NCBI RefSeq assembly: GCF_032854445.1
Contig: NC_088295.1
Location: 95,969,805-96,033,804 of the forward strand
DNA length: 64,000 bases
Direction of reading: 5' to 3'
From: Liolophura sinensis
Taxonomy: Eukaryota; Mollusca; Polyplacophora; Chitonida; Chitonidae
The notes beneath the pieces were generated by a model. It did not search any database. It was not told the origin of the DNA and saw only the letters and a program-made list of their open reading frames with translations. Of the stretch, positions 57,691 through 64,000 are shown one piece after another (position 1 is the stretch's first letter; every line of letters starts with the position of its first letter). The position numbers and the translations under genes were made by a program.

Positions 57691-58887
57691 ACAGCAGATC
57701 GAGAATAAGTTGGTTTGATTTCCTGCTATTTGTATACTCATTGTTTGTTTGCTTTTGAGAAGATTTTAGCTTTTTTGACGTATTCTGTGGGATTTTTATT
57801 AATGCAGATTGAATTTAGTTTTTTTGATTCATTATACAATAGATGCCCCTAGAAGATAACCTGACTGAGAATATAACTTGCTCATCAGTAGGGACAGCAA
57901 TTAAAAGGCTTAGGTGAGCTTGTAATGTATCATCCGGGTAGTATTCCCCTTCTTTTGTATGAACAGCCTCACGTCCATAGTGAGGAAAGGATTTGTTGTA
58001 TGCATTATGCTATGTATATATAGAGATATTTTTATTCCAAGTGTGACTCTCACTTTAAACTCATAAGTATTTATTTTTCAACGGGATGGATCAATGTTAG
58101 TGTTTAATACAGGGATGTAGTACTGGCATTCTGGGACTGGGACGCCATCTGTGATCTGGCATTCTGGGACTGGGACGCCATCTGTGATCATGTGGTGGTG
58201 TGACAGTGCTCCAGGAAGCAGATGGGGTGGAGCCATGGATTGGTTGGGGGGTTTGGGGGGGGGGGGGATGGGTTCTGAGGTCAGGGTGGTGTCACATCAC
58301 CTGGTATATACTGTACTAAATGTAATACACAATGACAGTAGTCTTTATGTTCTCCAATGCCTGTAGGTCTTATCAAAATATTGACAGGCAATGTTACAGG
58401 CACGATCGGAAGTGTGAATATTTTATTTTGTTAAGCATATCTGTTTTGAAAGTGAAAAACCTGCATCACTTATCCACATTCCTTCGTGATAAAGTAGAGT
58501 CAGTTGGACACTAGCAGGACATTTTCGCAGCCATTAGGCTAGGCAGGCTCTCATTCCAGACTTTACCTACATGTACTGAATTTCTGAGTAGGAAGTTTGA
58601 CCTCTTACTGGGTTGTTGACATGTACATGTAGTTGCGCAGGAGTGTCACCCATTGAATGTGATGTATTGAATGTGCTGCTATTTATGGTTATGGTTGTCT
58701 TATACTGTCCAGACGTGAAATGCTAAAAGTCTGTTCATGCTTGCATTTTGATTAGTTGGATTGACATGTACATTTATATGTAGCACCACACATTGTTTAC
58801 AACGGTCTTGTGTAACACATACGTACGCTGTCATCTTAGTGTCATATCATATGAAACCTGTCATGCAGCATTTAGTTATGATCATAG
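57691..58887. other. Single-copy spacer with a G-rich tract
   Basis: About 1.2 kb with no gene recognised. A short direct repeat (tggcattctgggactgggac) occurs at 58125-58142 and 58158-58177. A G-rich tract with a run of at least 13 G lies at 58240-58270. Confidence 0.6.
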
Positions 58888-59362
58888 TTACACATAGTTT
58901 CATGAGGATCATAGTTATGTGCCAGCTATTCATGAAGATCATAGTTATGTGCCACCTATTCATGAGGATCATAGTTATGTGCCAGCTATTCGTGAAGATC
59001 ATAGTTACACGCTAGTAGCTCATGAGGATCATAGTTATGTGCCAGCTATTCATGAAGATCATAGTTATGTGCCAGCTATTCATGAAGATCATAGTTATGT
59101 GCCAGCTATTCATGAAGATCATAGTTATGTGCCAGCTATTCATGAAGATCATAGTTATGTGCCAACTATTCATGAGGATCATAGTTACACGCTAGTACCT
59201 CATGAGGATCATAGATATGCGCTACTAGTTCATGAGGATCATAGTTATGCGCTACTAGTTCATGAGGATCATAGTTATGCGCTACTAGTTCATGAGGATC
59301 ATAGTTATGCGCTAGTAGTTCATGAGGATCATAGTTATGTGCCAGCTATTCATGAGGACTAT
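58888..59362. repeat. 30-bp minisatellite, 16 copies
   Basis: The unit contains gtgccagctattcatgaaga, then tcatagttat. It is a multiple of three, so a frame of 153 codons stays open (cyclic EDHSYVPAIH). Two unit classes (gtgccagctatt and gcgctactagtt) are grouped in runs. Confidence 0.96.
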
Positions 59363-59429
59363 AGTTATGTCAAAGTTTAAATTGTGGATACCGGCTGAAC
59401 ATGGAAGGAAGGAAGCCACCTGCAGATGG

Positions 59430-62400
59430 TCCTGGATTTCCTGCAGAAGTGACAGATTGCTTCTCACTTTCTGCAGAAATGATAAGTAACTTCCCACCAT
59501 CTTCAGAAGTGACAAGTAGCGTCCCACCATCTACAGAAGTGGCAAGTAGCTTCCCATCATCTACAGAAGTGACAAGTAGCTTCCCACTATCAACAGAAGT
59601 GACGAGTAGCTTCCCACCATCTGCAGAAGTGACAAGTAGCCTCCCACCATCTACAGAAGTGACAAGTAGCTTCCCATCATCTACAGAAGTGACAAGTAGC
59701 TTCCCACTATCAACAGAAGTGACGAGTAGCTTCCCACCATCTGCAGAAGTGACAAGTAGCCTCCCACCATCTACAGAAGTGACAAGTAGCTTCCCACCAT
59801 CTACAGAAGTGACAAGTAGCTTCCCACCATCTACAAAAGTGACAAATAGCTTCCCACCATCTACAGAAGTGACAAGTAGCTTCCCGCCATCTACAAAAGT
59901 GACAAATAGCTTCCCACTATCAACAGAAGTAACGAGTAGCTTCCCACCATCTGCAGAAGTGACAAGTAGCCTCCCACCATCTACAGAAGTGACAAGTAGC
60001 TTCCCACCATCTACAAAAGTGACAAATAGCTTCCCACTATCAACAGAAGTGAAAAGTAGCTTCCCACCATCTACAAAAGTGACAAGTAGCTTCCCACCAT
60101 CTTCAGAAGTGACAAGTAGCCTCCCACCATCTACAGAAGTGACAAGTAGCCTCCCATCATCTACAGAAGTGACAAGTAGCTTCCCACCATCTTCAGAAGT
60201 GACAAGTAGCCTCCCACTATCAACAGAAGTGACGAGTAGCTTCCCACTATCAACAGAAGTGACAAGTAGCTTCCCACCATCTTCAGAAGTGACAAGTAGC
60301 CTCCCACCATCTACAGAAGTGACAAGTACCTTCCCATCATCTACAGAAGTGACAAGTAGCTTCCCACCATCTTCAGAAGTGACAAGTAGCCTCCCACCAT
60401 CTACAGAAGTGACAAGTAGCTTCCCACCATCTACAGAAGTGACAAGTAGCTTCCCACTATCAACAGAAGTGACGAGTAGCTTTCTATCATCTACAGAAGT
60501 GACAAGTAGCTGTCCACCATCTACAGAAGTGACAAGTAGCTTCCTACCACCAACAGAAGTGATGAATAGCTTGCCACCGTCTACAGAATGACAAGTAGCT
60601 TCCCACCATCAACAGAAGTGACGAGTAGCTTCCCACCATCAACAAAAGTGACATGTAGCTTCCCACCACCTACAGAAGTGACAAGTAGCTTCCCACCATC
60701 TACTTCTGTAGATGGTGGGAAGCTACTCGTCACTTGTAGCTTCCCACCATCTACAAAAGTCACGAGTAGCTTCCCACCATCTACAGAAGTGACAAGTAGC
60801 TTCCCACCATCTACAAAAGTGACAAGTAGCTTCCCACCATCTTCAGAAGTGACAAGTAGCCTCCCACCATCTACAGAAGTGACAAGTAGCTTCCCACTAT
60901 CAACAGAAGTGACGAGTAGCTTTCTACCATCTACAGAAGTGACAAGTAGCCTCCCACCATCTACAGAAGTGACAAGTAGCTTCCCACCATCTACGGAAGT
61001 GAAGAATAGCTTTCTATCATTTACAGAAGTGACAAGTAGCTTCCCATTATCTACAGAAGTGACAAGTAGCTTCCCACCATCTTCAGAAGTGACAAGTAGC
61101 CTCCACCATCTACAGAAGTGACAAGTAGCCTCCCATCATCTACAGAAGTGACAAGTAGCTTCCCACCATCTTCAGAAGTGACAAGTAGCCTCCCACTATC
61201 AACAGAAGTGACGAGTAGCTTCCCACTATCAACAGAAGTGACAAGTAGCTTCCCACCATCTTCAGAAGTGACAAGTAGCCTCCCACCATCTACAGAAGTG
61301 ACAAGTACCTTCCCATCATCTACAGAAGTGACAAGTAGCTTCCCACCATCTTCAGAAGTGACAAGTAGCCTCCCACCATCTACAGAAGTGACAAGTAGCT
61401 TCCCACCATCTACAGAAGTGACAAGTAGCTTCCCACTATCAACAGAAGTGACGAGTAGCTTTCTATCATCTACAGAAGTGACAAGTAGCTGTCCACCATC
61501 TACAGAAGTGACAAGTAGCTTCCTACCACCAACAGAAGTGATGAATAGCTTGCCACCGTCTACAGAATGACAAGTAGCTTCCCACCATCAACAGAAGTGA
61601 CGAGTAGCTTCCCACCATCAACAAAAGTGACATGTAGCTTCCCACCACCTACAGAAGTGACAAGTAGCTTCCCACCATCTACTTCTGTAGATGGTGGGAA
61701 GCTACTCGTCACTTGTAGCTTCCCACCATCTACAAAAGTCACGAGTAGCTTCCCACCATCTACAGAAGTGACAAGTAGCTTCCCACCATCTACAAAAGTG
61801 ACAAGTAGCTTCCCACCATCTTCAGAAGTGACAAGTAGCCTCCCACCATCTACAGAAGTGACAAGTAGCTTCCCACCATCTACGGAAGTGAAGAATAGCT
61901 TTCTATCATTTACAGAAGTGACAAGTAGCTTCCCATTATCTACAGAAGTGACAAGTAGCTTGCCACCATCTTCAGAAGTGACAAGTAGCCTCCCACCATC
62001 TACAGAAGTGACAAGTAGCCTCCCATCATCTACAGAAGTGACAAGTAGCTTCCCACCATCTTCAGAAGTGACACGTAGCCTCCCACTATCAACAGAAGTG
62101 ACGAGTAGCTTCCCACTATCAACAGAAGTGACAAGTAGCTTCCCACCATCTTCAGAAGTGACAAGTAGCCTCCCACCATCTACAGAAGTGACAAGTACCT
62201 TCCCATCATCTACAGAAGTGACAAGTAGCTTCCCACCATCTTCAGAAGTGACAAGTAGCCTCCCACCATCTACAGAAGTGACAAGTAGCTTCCCACTATC
62301 AACAGAAGTGACGAGTAGCTTTCTATCATCTACAGAAGTGACAAGTAGCTGTCCACCATCTACAGAAGTGACAAGTAGCTTCCTACCACCAACAGAAGTG

Positions 62401-63362
62401 ATGAATAGCTTGCCACCGTCTACAGAATGACAAGTAGCTTCCCACCACCTACAGAAGTGACAAGTAGCTTCCCACCATCTACTTCTGTAGATGGTGGGAA
62501 GCTACTCGTCACTTGTAGCTTTCCACCATCTACAAAAGTCACGAGTAGCTTCCCACCATCTACAGAAGTGACAAGTAGCTTCCCACCATCTACAAAAGTG
62601 AGAAGTAGCTTCCCACCATCTTCAGAAGTGACAAGTAGCCTCCCACCATCTACAGAAGTGACAAGTAGCTTCCCACTATCAACAGAAGTGACGAGTAGCT
62701 TTCTACCATCTACAGAAGTGACAAGTAGCCTCCCACCATCTACAGAAGTGACAAGTAGCTTCCCACCATCTACGGAAGTGAAGAATAGCTTTCTATCATT
62801 TACAGAAGTGACAAGTAGCTTCCCATTATCTACAGAAGTGACAAGTAGCTTGCCACCATCTACAAAAGTGACAATAGCTTGTCACTATCTACAAAAGTGA
62901 CAATAGCTTCCCACCATCTGTAAAAGTGACAAATAGCTTCCCACCATCTACAGAAGTGACGAATAGCTTTCTGTCATCTACAGAAGTGACGAGTAGCTTC
63001 CCACCATCTACAGAAGTGAGGAAGGGCTTTCTATCATCTACAGAAGTGACAAGTAGCTTTCCACCATCTACAGAAGTGACGAATAGCTTTCTATCATCTA
63101 CAGAAGTTACGAATAGCTTTCTATCATCTACAGAAGTGACGAATAGCTTTCTGTTATCTACAAAAGTGACAAGTAGCTTCCCACCATCTACAGAAGTGAC
63201 GAATAGCTTTCTATCATCTACAGAAGTGACAAGCGGCTTTCTATTATCTACAGAAGTGACAAGTAGCTTTCTATCATCTACAGAAGTGACTAATAGCTTT
63301 TTGTCATCTACAGAAGTGACAAGTAGCTTTCTATCATCTACAGGAGTGACAAGTAGCTTTCA
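59430..63362. repeat. 30-bp minisatellite with higher-order repeat and inverted units, about 130 copies
   Basis: The unit contains gtgacaagtagcttcccacc, then atctacagaa. One plus-strand frame is open and spells VTSSFPPSTE-like decapeptides, but it is broken by single-base deletions at about 60588, 61100, 61567 and 62427. Blocks recur at 979 bp (60701 to 61680) and then about 800 bp (61680 to 62480). Each block carries one unit in reverse orientation, giving an inverted repeat. The right end is more diverged (ctttctatcatc units). Confidence 0.97.
60678..60733. repeat. Inverted repeat formed by a reversed 30-bp unit
   Basis: Arms 60678-60703 and 60708-60733 with loop ttct. The inner 17 bp (agcttcccaccatctac) pair perfectly and the full 26 bp have one mismatch. 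The same structure recurs at 61657-61712 and 62457-62512. Confidence 0.95.
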
Positions 63363-63785
63363 CACTAGTCGAATCCCTTCTCCTGCTATTAGACTTTTTT
63401 CCGAAAATGAGAAGTGTGTATTTTGATGCTGTTTCCACTTTTTATTTATCATGTCATTCCAAAGTCTTCAATTATTATAGTACATGTAATGTCTGTAAAT
63501 TTCAATGCGTCATTTAAGTACCTCAGGTGTCCCACAAAATCAGTTTACATACGGAAAACGTTGGCTTCCTGTACACGTGATGTAGACGCAGAACTTGTAG
63601 GAGTAGGCTCATTCTCTCCATAACATCACGAGTTAATAACCTTATTGTGTAATAAAATGCTGCTATTAAATAGTCACAACCTTATACATACATCTGTTAC
63701 CTTAGTTAATTTGTACTAGATTATCGGCGGGAATTTTCCTTTTTTGACTGAATTTCCAAGCATTTGCACCCGGCTAATATAGGTT
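63363..63785. other. Single-copy spacer
   Basis: About 420 bp with no gene or RNA recognised. An AATAAA occurs near 63650 but no nearby gene uses it visibly. Confidence 0.5.
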
Positions 63786-63789
63786 GAAT

Positions 63790-64000
63790 TCGGACAAAAG
63801 AGGTTACGCTGGTAAGGGCCGGGAGCCCGGTAGAACGTCCACATAGGGCTTGTAACAGTCGGAGGAAATGGGACAACGTCCAAACATAGCTCGTAAGGGT
63901 ATGTCGGGACCCTGGGAGAACGTCACCATAAAGCTGGTAAGGGTGGATCAGGAGCCTGGGAGAACGTCACCATAAAACTGGTAAGGGTGGGTCGGGAGCC
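63790..64000. repeat. 44-bp minisatellite, left edge of an array leaving the window
   Basis: The unit contains ctgggagaacgtcaccataa, then ctggtaagggtgg. The last two copies are nearly identical and the leftmost are diverged, as at the edge of a longer array that continues to the right. Confidence 0.88.

Noticed and set aside
58919-59380. 153-codon EDHSYVPAIH repeat protein
   Set aside because: 30-bp minisatellite. The frame ends with the array, and neither signal peptide nor unique domain is visible.

Overview
This is eukaryotic DNA, most likely from a mollusc or close lophotrochozoan. It contains two intron-bearing nuclear genes, tRNA-derived SINEs and an I-like LINE whose 3' tails resemble those I associate with molluscan genomes, and tandem repeats that fill roughly half of the 64 kb. 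The phylum call is an inference. I cannot name the species.

Left part (1-9.98 kb, minus strand): the 5' two exons of a gene for mitochondrial ATP synthase subunit g (ATP5MG). Exon 1 is 9841-9769 and exon 2 is 3113-2953. They join in frame and give 77 residues. The exon coding the C-terminal membrane segment is not in the window and should lie to the left of base 1. The visible part of intron 2 is mostly a 52-bp minisatellite. Intron 1 holds a decayed LINE reverse transcriptase and two tRNA-headed SINEs with clear target-site duplications.

Centre (10-47 kb): no host coding exon that I can support. This is a run of minisatellites with units of 19 to 70 bp, separated by short single-copy stretches. 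A 5.9-kb LINE (14891-20813) lies inside a 70-bp minisatellite with a 14-bp target-site duplication. Its ORF1 (three zinc knuckles) is intact. Its ORF2 (endonuclease, reverse transcriptase, RNase H) overlaps ORF1 through a TAATG junction and is broken by two single-base frameshifts. At 37.7-39.2 kb there is a small LTR-element remnant with an 81-residue chromodomain reading frame. The minisatellite at 27.5-28.7 kb is built from the tRNA-like head of the same SINE family that sits in the ATP5MG intron.

Right part (47.2-55.6 kb, plus strand): a complete three-exon coding region for lathosterol oxidase / sterol C5-desaturase (SC5D), 291 residues, with all histidine boxes present. Intron 1 (5.4 kb) carries a 36-bp array and a 3.6-kb array of a 29-bp unit. 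Intron 2 carries a 64-bp array and a degraded Penelope-like reverse transcriptase. Downstream (56-64 kb) are more minisatellites, ending with a 3.9-kb array of a 30-bp unit that has higher-order structure and embedded inverted units.

Most long open frames here (up to 742 codons) are by-products of repeat units that lack stop codons, not genes. ATP5MG and SC5D are transcribed away from each other with about 37 kb of repeat-rich DNA between their start codons. Nothing in the sequence links their functions beyond general metabolism (mitochondrial ATP synthesis and ER sterol synthesis).
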